Positions 38,040 through 51,503 of a DNA stretch of 64,000 nt are shown piece after piece. The notes beneath the pieces are model-generated. The model saw only the letters and a list, made by a program, of their open reading frames with translations, made no database searches and was not told the DNA's origin. The stretch comes from Paraspadella gotoi. Its lineage: Eukaryota > Chaetognatha. The position numbers and the translations under genes are program-made. Every line of letters starts with the position of its first letter. Position 1 is the first letter of the stretch. The stretch covers positions 18,225,567 to 18,289,566 of the forward strand of contig CM119265.1 of NCBI GenBank assembly GCA_051294375.1, given 5' to 3'.

Positions 38040-41000
38040 CTGAAAAAAATATTTTAAAATAAATAAAAAGTAAAAAAAACTTGAAAATTTAACATATAAC
38101 TAAGCAAAGCATTCACAAAAAAAATTGTTTTAAAAATAATAAATAACGATCATTTCAAAACATGTCTTTCTCACCTGACAACAGTAGCTTTTGTTTTTGT
38201 TTTGCTCCTCCTCCTCCCTGCCCTTTCTCCGCTTGGAGGCGCTGCACGTTCCCTCGCAGATGACGTGCTTCACTTTTGACTTGGAGGTGCAGTCTCCCTC
38301 CTTATAGTGCTCTCGACGAGCGATTCCGCGACACGGAGAGGCGCGGCCCCTGGACCCCGGTCGCGACTTTCTCGGCGTCGACGAGGACGACGACGAAGAC
38401 GCCGGCCGAGCGCCGAAATCGGGCGCGGCGTCGGCGGGCGGCGCTTCGGCGGCGGCGACGAAGCGATCGAAGGTGGGGTAGGATTTCCCGCCGTTGCCGA
38501 CGCTGACGCCGACGCCGCCCGACGAGTATTCGCGTTTCACCTCGGCGTCGCAAAGAGCGCCCTTCCATCCGCGGCGACACTCACACTCGTAATAACCAGC
38601 GCCGACGCCGCCGACGTCGCCGCCGGCAGCCACGCATCGGGCTGTCCCCTTGCTGGAGCACATGGAGGCGTCGCATGGGTCGAAGGAAGAGGCGGCGTCG
38701 TAGATGGGACATCCAGGGATGATCTTGTGGCGAGAATTGATTGTGGTGAAGTCAACTTGTCGGTTGTTGATGTGGACCTGTGGATGAAGGTGGGGAGCTC
38801 GTTTTGACTGTGGATGAAGGTGGGGAGCTCGTTTTGACATTCAACCTTCTTTATTCAGATAACATAGTCAGCTATACAGATGAAATAATTAGTTAAACCT
38901 TCCACTATTTAATTTCATCGATTTCCCAATATCATTTTCTATCGACATCATTCAAGGCCTTACCTTTTTCACGCATCCTTGAAAAGATGTGCCGTTTCTG
39001 ACGTGCCACTGCCGCAGGGCGGACCGCATCGCCCGCTCCGGCAGTCCGCCCACGTATAGCGGCGTGGCGACCTCTAGGAATTCCCGTTCGCCCTCGTTGA
39101 CGATCGTGCGGGCGAAACCGTCGTCGATGCGCATGGTGAAGTTTCTTGCCGCTGCCAGCATCTCCACCCGGTGCGGAAGGCCGTCATCCACCTGGGGTGG
39201 TTGGGTGGTGGGGAAGGTGGAAAGGGGCGAGGGAGTCGTTGTAAGGATCATCCTATTTAGGCTGATTGAGAAACTGGGAATCGAGTTTTCCGAGAAAAAA
39301 AAACTTCATCATCATCAACTCAAGGTATCTGATTTTGAAGGAAAATGAAATTGAAAGAGATAATCTCATTTCCATGATATCTTGTCCAATGTCCAAAAGG
39401 TCCCGGATTTTTTCATTTTCCATTCCGACTTCCCTTTTTTTTCCTATTTTTTTTTTTCTTCCCTGCGCTACACTCCTTTCTACCTTCGATCGACACGCAA
39501 CTGGCTTTTGACGAAACTGACGCAACACGAAAACCGCACACAATTAGCCCTATTTTGCCTAAACTTTTTGACTTAAGACAAAATCAACTCCTAATAAATA
39601 AATGACGATCGTCAAACATCGAAACCGCGCACAACATGTTGGGCAAACATGTTTTTTCGAAGTCAACGGTTCCAAAAGGACGCGGATAACAAAAAATTAT
39701 TTCCTCCTAAATCTCTAGGATATTATCGATTCTTGGTTTTTTCGATTATAAATACTAAGAAATCTGATTCAATACTCGAATCGAAAGTCGTCATGACATT
39801 TTTTCCGCATCGCTGTATTCGTCGTCGTCGCGCGGTCGTCGTCTCTCACTTCATCGACAAAAACAAACCCGACGCCGAAATCCTCTCCGTAACCGAGACA
39901 ACTCCTAACCTCGTGGTCGACGCAACTGAAGCCACATCAGCCTCTCCGACGAACCCTTCCGCCCCCAAAGAACACACCCCACCCTCTCCCCTCAACTGCT
40001 CATTCTCCCCGAACCCCTTCCCCGGAGAATGCGGGCGCCGCTTCTCCTTCCCCTCTCCTCGAATCGTCGGCGGCCAAAACGCGGCGCCAGGCGAGCTTCC
40101 GTGGCAGGCTCGGGTCGGCACTCAGTGCGGCGGCGTCGTCATCGGCCCCTTCCACGTGCTGACGGCGTCGCATTGCGTTCGAATCGGCGTCGGCGTTCCG
40201 GGTGACGTCGTCAGCGCCGGAAACTCAGGCGTTGCCGACGATTGCCCCGCACAGGTTCGCACTATTGTCCGCACATTCACTCACCCTTGCTACTGCGGAG
40301 AGTGGCGCTGCGGCTCCGGCGTCTGGGTCGAGTTTCAGCACGACGTGGCCGTGCTCGTCCTCGACGAGCCTTTCCGCTTCGGCTATCGGGTTCAACCGGC
40401 GTGCCTTCCGACTCTCGGCGTGGAAAACGCCGCCGGAACCGGAACCGTCGTTTCCGGTTTTGGTCTGACGGATTTTGGACGAGTGGCGGACGTACTGCAG
40501 AAGGTGCGAGGTTGTGATGCGTTGTTCTGTGTTGATTGGACTAAAGACCTCTAAATAACCCCACCCCTAAGGCTCAGGTGACGATCTTCGAGCACGATGT
40601 CTGTCGGCAAAAGCTTTCGCCCTACGGTTTCACGAAGGACATGATATGCGCTGGCGTAGCCGGCGGCGGGAGGGACGCCTGCGTCGGCGACTCTGGCGGC
40701 CCGCTTGTGGCGTTTAGCGGCGGCGACGGCGGCGAAACGGTTCTGGAGGCAGAGACGGCGACCCTGGTCGGCCTCGTCAGTTGGGGCATCGGATGCGGCG
40801 ACGCTGAGCGTCCGGGAGTTTACGTCAGAGTTGCCGAGTTTATTGATTGGATCGAAGACATTGTGTCGACGACGACGACAGACGCCACGACGATGCTTCC
40901 CTCCACAATTTATAATCATAGCGTTTGTTCGGAACACTTGATATGGCAAAGTCTTGTAGAGGAGAAGAGAAAAACCATAACAGCAACTGAAAATGTCTCC

Positions 41001-44000
41001 GAGACAATGACGACGACAGAAACAGCGACCACGTCGAATCTGCCATCAACGGTGACAACGACGAAGCCAACAACGACCACCTGCTTATTGACGTTTCTTG
41101 GGAGGGAAGGGAAGTCGGCGAAAGAGACGAGAAACTGTTTTCCAATCTCGAGGGAACCAATGCACCTTTGGTTATTTCTAATAGCCGTTCTACGAAGGAT
41201 CTTGTTGCAGATCTGTTATACAGAGTTTGCGACCAAACTGTATGAGCGGTGTTTCTAAATAATGGTCCTTTTATATGACATCGATATTTGAAAATTAAAA
41301 TATTTGTTTATTCGTTCAAGAAAATTAAAATATTTGTTTATTCGTTCAAGAGGCAATATAAATTTGTTAAAAAACTCAAATTTGATTGTCATTTTCTTTG
41401 CTATATTATATTATATAGAACAGAATAGCCACATTGATATGTATGACAACGAAATTTTATAATATGTTATTAGATTTGCACGTCATGATTATATTTAATC
41501 TAGAATTAAACAGGAGTTCAAGAAAAACTTTGTCCAACTCTAACAAACTTTATAACTAGCAGTATTATAGCTTTCTCTCTCTCTCTCCCTCTCTCTCTCT
41601 TACCTTCTCGTAAGAGAACATGGTGGAGACGGGATAGTTGCCGACGTCGTACGATATGCGGATTCGTCCGCGGAAAAGCTCGACGGCGAGATGGTCGCGC
41701 TCCCCGTTGTAGAGGATGATCCCGTTTTGCTGTCGAGTGGCGAAGGTCATGGTCACGTTGCCGAAAGGCTTCGTCGGGAGGCGGTTCATCTGAGGGAAGA
41801 GGATAAGGGCAGAATAGCTGAGTCGAGGGAGTGGCTTACCGGCTATTGGCTTGCCAGTATCTTTTGTTCCTTTATACTAGATTTAATTCTAATCTTAAAC
41901 CAAATTCATAACATATTCCCTAATCCTAATCTTTAACCCTAATCTCTAGCCGTAATCAGTTGTTGTTATGGAAATTGTACAACCAATATAAAAATTATCT
42001 TGAAGAGGCTGGTTTTACAGGGCGCCACATCCGCAAGCGGTGTCACCTCGTGGCGACAGCGAGACAGCATGTTCATGTAGTCCAGAGCTTTGGAATCTGG
42101 CAGTAGGCCCATGCCTACAGGCGGGTTACCCGGTCCATCCCACTTTCTACATGACAACCTCAGGGCTCGAACACGGGACGCACATTGGGATGGTGCATTA
42201 GAGCCACTGAGGCGCTGCGAAAGAAACAGCTTTAATCCATCTGTGGTGATAGGACCACCAGACAGCCGCCCCAGGACTCTCGCATATGAGAGTACGAAGC
42301 AGGGGGATGAAGCGGCCATGTCTCTCCGCTGAACCTCTCTTCATTCTGGTGGCCTTGCTTTGAGTGGCAGCTGCGTAGCTCAACCACATCAAAGGGCAGA
42401 GGAGTATTATCATGCCGGTGGTTGCATGTTCGTATCACGTCGGGCTCACCATTGAAGAGGCTGGTTTTACAGGGCGCCACAACCCGCAGCGGTGTCACCT
42501 CGTGGCGACAGCGAGACAGCGATGTTCATGTAGTGCAGAGCTTTGGATCTGGCAGTAGGCCCATGCCTACAGGCGGGTTACCCAGTCCCATCCCACTTTC
42601 TACATGACAACCTCAGGGCTGCGAACCAGGGACGCACATTGGGATGGTGCATTAGAGCCACTGAGGCGCTGCGAAAGAAACAGCTTTAATCCATCTGTGG
42701 TGATAGGACCACCAGAAATCTATCATTTAATAAATAGCTATCTTGCCTCTTTGAACAGGCTTTTATATTGTCGTTTGTGATGGTATATACAGTGTATATT
42801 ATACACACACCTCATGTCCACGATCGATCAGCCAATACCCATTGGCTCAGAGCGGGAACACGCCATCCAGGCTTTGTGTTCCATCCACGTTCTAACGACC
42901 GTCCTAGGCTTACCGCCCCAGTGCCTGAGGGCGTACGGAGGGTCGGAAGCCCCCAAAGCCAACAGTGCCCCATACTCAATTGTTATCACAGGCAAACCCG
43001 GCTGTTGCCATAACGTTGTCGTTTTTCTCTTCAAATCACCTGAACGTGCGAATCACTCTCAATGAAAGCGACTGAGACGAGCCTTTCGCATCTTTTTTCC
43101 ATCGAATCCTATTAAATAAATATTATAATATTATAATTTTATTAATACTGTTCAATGTTAATGTTTATAAATTTAGTCTTACTCTTTCCGACTCACCCGT
43201 TGAGCATTGGCACTGATACTCTTGGACTTTGGATTCGGTTGATAGCAGACCCCGTTGTTTTCGCAGTCGTGACGGACGCACGCAGACTCCTGGCGGACAT
43301 ATTAACGTAATATTAATTACCAAAAAATAACAATAAATAATAATGCGTAAATTATCGTTACCTGAGGATAAGCTTGGCTCTGCAGAGGGGAATCTCGCAG
43401 TAGACGCCCGAAAAATCTCCCTCACACTCGCACCTTGATAGAAGATTGGGTTTTATGTGTTAATTTAGCGATTTTTAATTACTGTTGTAAAAATGAACGA
43501 TGTAGATTTCGAATGGGATACTTATACCACGAGAAAGATTTATGTCAATGCAAGTATTGCTTATAAACAAAACATCCTGGGACAAAGCCCTCTCATTTAG
43601 TCGTCCCGTTGCACGCTACTCTACCTGTAAGTATTGATTCCATCCACACACGAGGCTCCGTTTCTGCAAACGTGAGTTTCACAATCGTCGATGTTTACGC
43701 TGCAGTTTCGTCCGGCGAAACCAAGAGGGCACTCGCATCTGTTTAAGATAACGAAGATGATTTGACGGTAAAAAAAATTATGCTGTCTCCAACCGAAAGC
43801 CATTGTCGAATGAAGAATGGATAATAGAGCATTGGGGAAAGAACCTGTTCCTAAAATTTCATAAATTTACCCCTTGCTCCAGAGTTGCCGCCTTTTTACG
43901 AATTTGTCATCTTTCCTAAATTTCACAGAATTTATTTTTTCGTTTTAAAATCTAAATTTTTTCACTTGTTATTTAAATTTTTATTTAAAAAACGATAACA

Positions 44001-44186
44001 ACTGCGTATGAACTTTCGTCATAAAACAAAGAAAAACGACAAAAGGAAGAAAAAGAAAAGTTTTGAAAAAATGGGGAAGACGAGAAACAATAAATCTCCG
44101 ACAGAAAAACATGAAAATAGCGGAGAAAAAGACGTTTTTGAATTTTCGCTAAAGAAAACGTGACTGTAGAGAGAGAGAAGAGAGAA

Positions 44187-44253
<67 letters not shown>

Positions 44254-47200
44254 AGAGAGAGAGAGGGAGAGAGAGAGAGAGCCCACGATGTGCTCACTTG
44301 TAGTCCGTCTCCATGTCGATGCATTTGGCTCCGTTGACGCAAGGGTTGAAGTATTGAGAGCAGAAATCGATCCGCCTCTCGCAGTAAGGACCGGTGAAAC
44401 CGGGCGGACAGATGCAGGCGTACATCTCGATCAAATCCTAGAGGCAGATGGAAAGGGAGGGGTGACGAGAGACATTCTTGACGAATGAAGAAATGTTGTA
44501 GGATATGGATTTGCGGGTTGTGGAAGAGGATGTCGAGGATATGGAATATGATGCGGGAAAAAGGACCCTTATCCCAACTTCTTATTCAAATGCATTACGC
44601 ATTATCCTGAGGTATCGTTATCCAAAATATCATGGTAAATGTTTATGCAGATGAAGTCTTTAACATCGTTATCCGTCAAGTTCAATATGATTATCTATCT
44701 TCATCAACATCATTATTCATCGTCTGTAACATCCTACGTCTAAAACTTAAATCATCATCATCTTCTTAATCCATCTCCATCTTTTTCAACATCAATCTCC
44801 ATCATCTTCAACATCGTCCTCTCACCTGGCAGGTGGCGTTGTTCATGCAGGCGTGGCCGAAACAGTCGTCGATGTTCCGCTCACATCTTTCGCCTTCGAA
44901 ACCCGAGGGACAGAGGCAGGAGAAACGCCCCTCCTCCAACACCTGGAGGAGGAGGAGGAGGAGGAGGAGGAGGAGGAAGAAGAATTGGAAGAAGCAGCAG
45001 GAGGAAAAGGAAAATAAGGAGGGGCTCTCAGATTAACGGTCCAGGGATTAACAAATCAAATTGTCTAGGAAAATTTAAAGTAAATATCCCTCTCTCTCAT
45101 CTCTCTCTCTCTCTCTCCTCTCTCTCCTCTCTTCTCTCTCTCTCCTTTCTCTTTGTGTTATTTCTCTCATTCTGTTTTCTCTTTCCTCAATCCTTCTCTA
45201 TCTCAATCTTTGTTCTTTTCTCCCGTCTCTCGCTCTCTCTCCCTCGTTTATCGTCGAGTTTTATATTTAAATTAAGTAGATATTAATGGAATCGCGTCTG
45301 GCTCTCGTTCTCTTTTTTTTACATTTAAAAAAGATAAAAATTAAAAGACAAAGTCTGAGAGAGAAACATGACAGACGAGGAGACTAATTTGCGTCGGGTT
45401 GAAACTCGAGAAATGGATGGAAAACATTTTCCATCAAATCGGGAGGAAAGAGGAGAGAAACAAAGAAGATCAACATTGGCGCGCAAATGGAAACGCCATA
45501 GTACGCGATGGAAGGAAACCCATAGTACGCGACTGTGGAGTAAAGAATAAAGATGTCAGGACGATTCATCTGTCGTGAAAGGGAGATGTCATTTCGATGC
45601 AATGGGATTCAGTCTGCGGTCTTTTTTTAGACTTTATGTCTTACGTTAAAGTCTTATATATTTTTTTTCTCGGAAATTTTGTACGAACATCCGTAAAGAA
45701 AAGAAAAAGGGAAAAGTTTTATGACCAAAACAAAGCGTAAATTGGAGGAATTAGGTTAGAGGCGATGACAACAAAAAATTTAAAAAAGAAAACGCAAATT
45801 CTATTACTCGTGAAGAAAAGAAAAAGTAGCATCGCCGATTCCGTCCAAATGTGTCCGACTCGAACTCGCGACCTTCGAAGTTACAAATACAATTAAGGAA
45901 AATGAAGCAATGAGGTTTAATCGTCCTAAAACCATCTCAGCGCAATCGTAGGCAGCGACACACAATGAAGACTACGATGACGACGATGGCGACGACACCA
46001 TTTACAAAGACGACATTAACGACGACGACGACAACGACGACGATCACGAAGGCGTCATCTTGACAATCGCGTCTGGTCGTCCTTTTCCTCGTCACCTCTT
46101 CCATCTTCACGTCATCCGTTTAGACGCCGTCGGTAAGGAGCGTCTCGCGTAACCGTAATGGACCCTTCCGTGAAGAGGCCAGCTGTTTGCACTTTTTTTC
46201 TTACAGTCAACAAACGCATAGAATCAGTTTTTCTCTTTTTCTGTGATTTGACTGGATTTGAGAGTCAATTTAATGTCAAATAATTTCAAAGGGTGGAACG
46301 GCATTCCAGGAGAAAAAAAAAAGATTGTACTTCGATTTAACAGCAAAATCCGACGTTTGCTGTCGCATTTAGCTAAAGCAAAGTATCGACTCCTTTGTTT
46401 GCGTCAAAGAATGCAAACGAAGTTTCTCGCGTACAACTTAAAAAAAAAAAAAGAATCGAAGAAGAAAACAAGATCAAGTAAGTCAATGAGTCGGTGACCT
46501 TAAACGCGAGGTCACGGACAGTCTTCAATTATCCGGACCCTGTTCGGATTTAAAGCAGGTAAGACGGTTGCCTTCTTTCCCTCCCGTTTAGAGCAAAAAC
46601 TCAGCCAACTCTCGCTCTCTCACTCTTTACTCCTTACCTTTCTCAACCCCACCCTCCTTACCTTGCAACTGCCTCCGTGATCGCAGGGATTTCCATAACA
46701 CGCGTCGATCACATCCTCGCAGTGAGGTCCGTGGAATCCCGGCGCGCAGGTGCACTGAAAAAAAAATTGGATTGATTGATTGATTGATACATTGATTCAA
46801 TGTTTCATTATTCATTGATTCATTATTCATTGATTCATCAATAATTCATTAGCACCAAAAAAAAAATATGAGAAGAAATCGATATGAGCAAACCATAATT
46901 TTAAAACTAATTCTTCAAAATAAAAAAAAACCAAATAAAATAGAATAAAATCTTTAAAACGGAACAAGTTTTTTTTTCTTTCCTTCACATTTGGAAGAGA
47001 GTAGATTTTAGCTTGTACGAGAGCTTGGTATTCTTGTAGTTCGATCGCGGCAGGACATTATTATTCGAGTATGAGCGAATGCTTATATATATTTCATATT
47101 TGTATTAGAATTCCGATTATGTTCTGATCAATGTTCTTCCTCGTTAGACACTAATGCCTCTTATTGAAGTTGGCAGTGGCTGCACAGAAAAGGTTAAAAC

Positions 47201-50173
47201 CAGTACGAATTGGAGAGGCATCCCCGACCCTTTTTTTCCAGAATTTTCGTGGCCTTATCTCCATACGGCCGTTTCTCATAAAATTCACTTACGCCCGCTC
47301 CACCAACCCGCCTTCCCATGCTTTCCCTACGGCCTTCCACCACAGTATTATCCTTCGCACAACCTCATAGCTTATAATTGCTTCAGTATTGAGGACAGTG
47401 GCGCCATTTTGGAGGGCGAGAAGCGTGCTAGGTGTCGTTTTGGCATCACGCGGTCGTCGTCCGGCGCGCGTGCAGGCATGCTCCAAGCACTGAATTATGC
47501 AAATGACGGGAAGTTCGGGGCCAGAGCTCGGGGGGGGTGTCGGCCGCGGCGTGTCGGGGAAAAAAAAGAAAAATAAGAGAAATAAAAAGGAGAGTACAGG
47601 GAAGGGTTGGCGTGGCGAGGGTGAGGAATTAAGGGGTGGGGTAGAGGGGGGAGGGGCGGTTATAATTATTTTTATAACTTAAGGGGGGGAGGAAGAAAAG
47701 AAAAGCGAGACAGCAAGCCGGGGGGGATTTCTTATTCTTTTTTCTTTTTTTTTTGGAACGGGGCGGCGTGATTGTTTGCTTGTGAATACGCGATTAAGTG
47801 GTATGGCGATGGACTCGTTGAAAGATGGATGTTGATACATTATGGCAGATTATGCGAGAGGGAATGAGGTGATAGATGAACACGCAGGCGACTTACTAGT
47901 AATAGAGAGTCGGAAGAGAAGAAAAGAGGAAAGATAGGGAAAAAGAGAAAGGGTAAAAAGGAAAGAAGAGCAGAGAGAGAGAAGAGAAGGTAGAGAGAGA
48001 GGAGAGAGAGAGAAAGTAGAGGAGAGAGAGAGAGGAGAGGTGATGGCAAGCGAAACGGCTAATGGGTTCGTCATGGAAGAAATAAAGCAATGGCTNNNNN
48101 NNNNNNNNNNNNNNNNNNNNATTGGAATCACGAGTGCCAAGCGTGTTTGAACAGTTATTCCGTTTCAAGTTTATTTAGAGATAGATTTTGAGCTTTACAG
48201 AGCTTGGTATTCTTGTATGTTCGATCGCAGGCAGGACATTATTATTCGAGTAATGAGCGAATGCTATATATTATTTCATATTTGTAAATTAGAAATTCCA
48301 GATTTGTTTCTGAAATCAATGAAAAAATTGGTTCTTCCTCGTTAAGAAAACACTATGCTCTCTTATTGAAGTATGCAGTGCTCACGAAAAAGGTTTAAAC
48401 CAGTCGATTGGAGAGGCATCCCGCACCCTTTTTTCCAAATTTCGTGGCCTTATCTCCATCGCCGTTTCCATAATTCCCTTACCCCCTCACCGAACCCGCT
48501 TCCCTGCTTTCCCTACGGCCCTTCCAACCACAGTCTATCCTCCACACTCAATAGCTTATCAATGTGCTCAGTCATTGAGGCACAGTGGCCGCATTTTTGG
48601 GCAGCGGCGAAAGCGTGTAGGTGTCGATTTTGGCCATCACCGCGCGTCGGCGGCGTCAGGCATGCTCCAAGCATGAATTATGCAAATGAGCCGGGAAGTG
48701 TTCGCTGCCCAGAGCCTGGGGCGGCGGGTGTCGGGCGCGGCAGCGGTGTGGGAAAAAAGAAAATAAGAGAATAAAAAAAGAGAGACAGGGAAGGGTTGGC
48801 GTGGCGAGGGTGAGGAATTAAGGGGTTGGGAAGAGGGGGGGAAGGGCGTTATAATTATTTTTATAACTTAGGCGGGGGAGAGAAGAAAATAGAAAGCGAG
48901 ACAGCGACCCGGGGGCTTTTCTTTTTTTTTTTCTTTTTTTTTTGGACGGGGCGGCGTGATTGTTTGCTTGTGAATGCCGATAACTGGATGCGATGATCGT
49001 TGAAAGATGATGTTGATACATTATGGCAGATTAGGAGAGGGAAGGAATAAGAGAAGCGAGGGCTGATAGAGATGAACAGGCGAGGAACCTTATATAACAG
49101 GGGAAAGATAGGAGAAAAAAAGAAAAAAGAATAGAGTAGAGAGAGAAGAGAAGAGTAAAAGAGGAAGAGAGACGAGAGAGAGAGAGAAGGTAGAGAGAGA
49201 GTGAGAGAGGAGAGAGAGAGAGGAAGAGTGTATGCACGAAAGCGGCTAATGGGTCGTCATGGAGAAGAAATAAAGCAATGGATTCTAAGAAAATTTTACC
49301 GAGATTTAATCTTCAACGAGGAAACTTTAAAGGTGAAATGTAAGAACCGTGCATAGCAACTTTAGCCAGATCGACCTTTTCTCTCCTAATAATCAACATA
49401 CGCCGCACAAATCCCACCATAATCGATGAACCCACAAACCGGAACTCAATTTTTTCATAACGATCGCGGTTTCAATAAAACATGAGTCCGAATGAGAAGC
49501 GTCGGGAGAATTGGAGAGGATCCGACGAGTTTTGTCAAGCATCAGCATGGATGACTCGCAGTTTAAAATCAAAATTCATCTATCGGAGGGCGGGGGGGGG
49601 GAGAATGAGAAAGAAGACAGGGTGTTGGGCGAGTGAGAGAGAGAGACAAAGGAGCGCGACGAGCAACCAAGCCGTTCTGCGAATCTGTCCACTCTCCCGT
49701 TACTAAACAAGATTCGCGTTGTTCATACAATGCGATCTAAAAAATTTCACGAGTTAATCTTAACGAGGAAAACTCATTAAGTGAAATGTAAGACCGTCAT
49801 AGCACTTACCTCCCTTTTCTCTCTAATATCAACAACGCCCACAAATGCCCACTAATCGATGAACCCACAAACCGGAACTCAATTTTTTTCATAACGATCG
49901 CGTTTCCATAAAACATGAGTCCGAATGAGAGCGTCGGGAGAATTGGAGAGGCCGACGAGTTTGTCAACATCAGCATGGATGACTCCAGTTTTCAAAAATT
50001 CATCGGAGGGCGGGGGGGGAGAATGAGAAAGAGACAGGGTGGGCGAGTGAGACAGAGAGACAAAGAGCCCAAGAGCACCAACCTTCTGCGAATCTGTCCA
50101 ACTCCCGTTACTAACAAGATCGCGGTTGTTCATCCCGAAGGACTAACTTTTTTAAAGTACGAATTTTTATGTT

Positions 50174-50254
<81 letters not shown>

Positions 50255-51126
50255 TCTTACACTCTCATTTTCAATCATCTCTCAAGCTCCTCAGCCATTT
50301 ATCATTCGCTTGTCTCATCTCACCTCTCACACTTTTTTCTCTCGCTGACGATTCTCTCTTTCACGATTCACATTCACACCATGTCCGCATTTCTCTTTAT
50401 CGTTCACATCTCATATTCTCTCGCCACAGTTTTTTTTTCTTCATTCCGTTCGCGACAACGTAAGGAGCTTCCTAAAAAGTCGTATCAATACAAACTTATG
50501 TCACTTTTTAAAGTTGTGTCGCTATTTCTCTTTCCGTGTGTTGAACAAACAAAAAAACAACTTTTATTATTATCATTATAGGTTTTTTAAATCGTTATAT
50601 TCTCATTTATTTTATCAATTAAATTAGCTTGTTTTGCTTGTTTTGCTTGTTTTAACTTTAAATAAAAAAAATAATTTAAGTGGCGATGAGAATTTCAAAG
50701 CTCTGTCAGCCGAGAAACCGCTTGGGAAAGCATTGGCAATGAGACAATGCTAGAAAAAGTGTCTTATACTTTAATTCACAGTCAAATAAAAATCTGGAAA
50801 ATAATTAATTAAGTTTCATATGTTCGTTAATATTAGAAGGTTTTTAACTTTTTAAATGCAGCTTTTCTTTACGTTTATCTTTACGTAATTCTTTTACCAA
50901 TTGCATCGGATTGCGGTGATGTACATTGTAAAACCCTGGTCACTTACACTAATTCTTTACAAGTTATACATTCCGAAACCTTTAAAGCCGTAAAAAAAGA
51001 ACAAATCCCAAGAGACGACGTGGGAATCGAAAAGGCGGATTCACCGGAAGACAGAGAGATCTCACGCGCCGAGGAGATAAAAGAGACTAAATTGGGTAGA
51101 GAGAGGAAAATTGGAATAAAAGAGCG

Positions 51127-51187
<61 letters not shown>

Positions 51188-51470
51188 GAAGAAGAAAAGG
51201 AGAGAGAGAGAGAGAGAGAGAGAGACCTAAAGACACAGAAAAGTGAAAACGAAAAAGAAAACGAGATAGAGGCGAGAAAAAAAGTTATTGAATTTCTTTC
51301 TTTCAATTAACTTTTCTTTTTTTTTCTCTCTCCTTTTATCCCAATTCCCTTTTTTTTTCTCATTTTCTTTACTCTCTTTTTTTTTCGTTTTGTTTCTTCG
51401 TTTTGTTTCGATTCTTTCTTATCGAAAATGTTGCCACATTCGCGAAGGCCTTTTGTCGAGAGCAGCGTCA

Positions 51471-51503
<33 letters not shown>

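Noticed and set aside
38276-38807. Plus-strand Arg/Ala-rich open frames over Slit
   Set aside because: Shadows of the GC-rich Slit exon on the minus strand.
39846-40949. Minus-strand frames over the protease
   Set aside because: Antisense shadows of a gene with clear catalytic motifs and a valid intron.
42365-42455. A tRNA gene on the plus strand
   Set aside because: Box-like motifs exist, but the acceptor and other stems do not pair properly; a SINE head is more likely.
45840-45900. Another SINE head on the minus strand (GAGTTCGAGTCGG)
   Set aside because: A box-B-like motif only; no box A at the right distance and no similarity to the other copies.
46997-50135. Tandem gene duplication in the Slit intron
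   Set aside because: Copies differ by scattered indels, share no open frame and surround a 25-N gap, so false duplication is favoured.
50680-50770. Minus-strand [10 protein letters not shown] fragment as the missing Slit EGF exon
   Set aside because: A stop follows at once, and the other Cys and expected splice phases are lacking.
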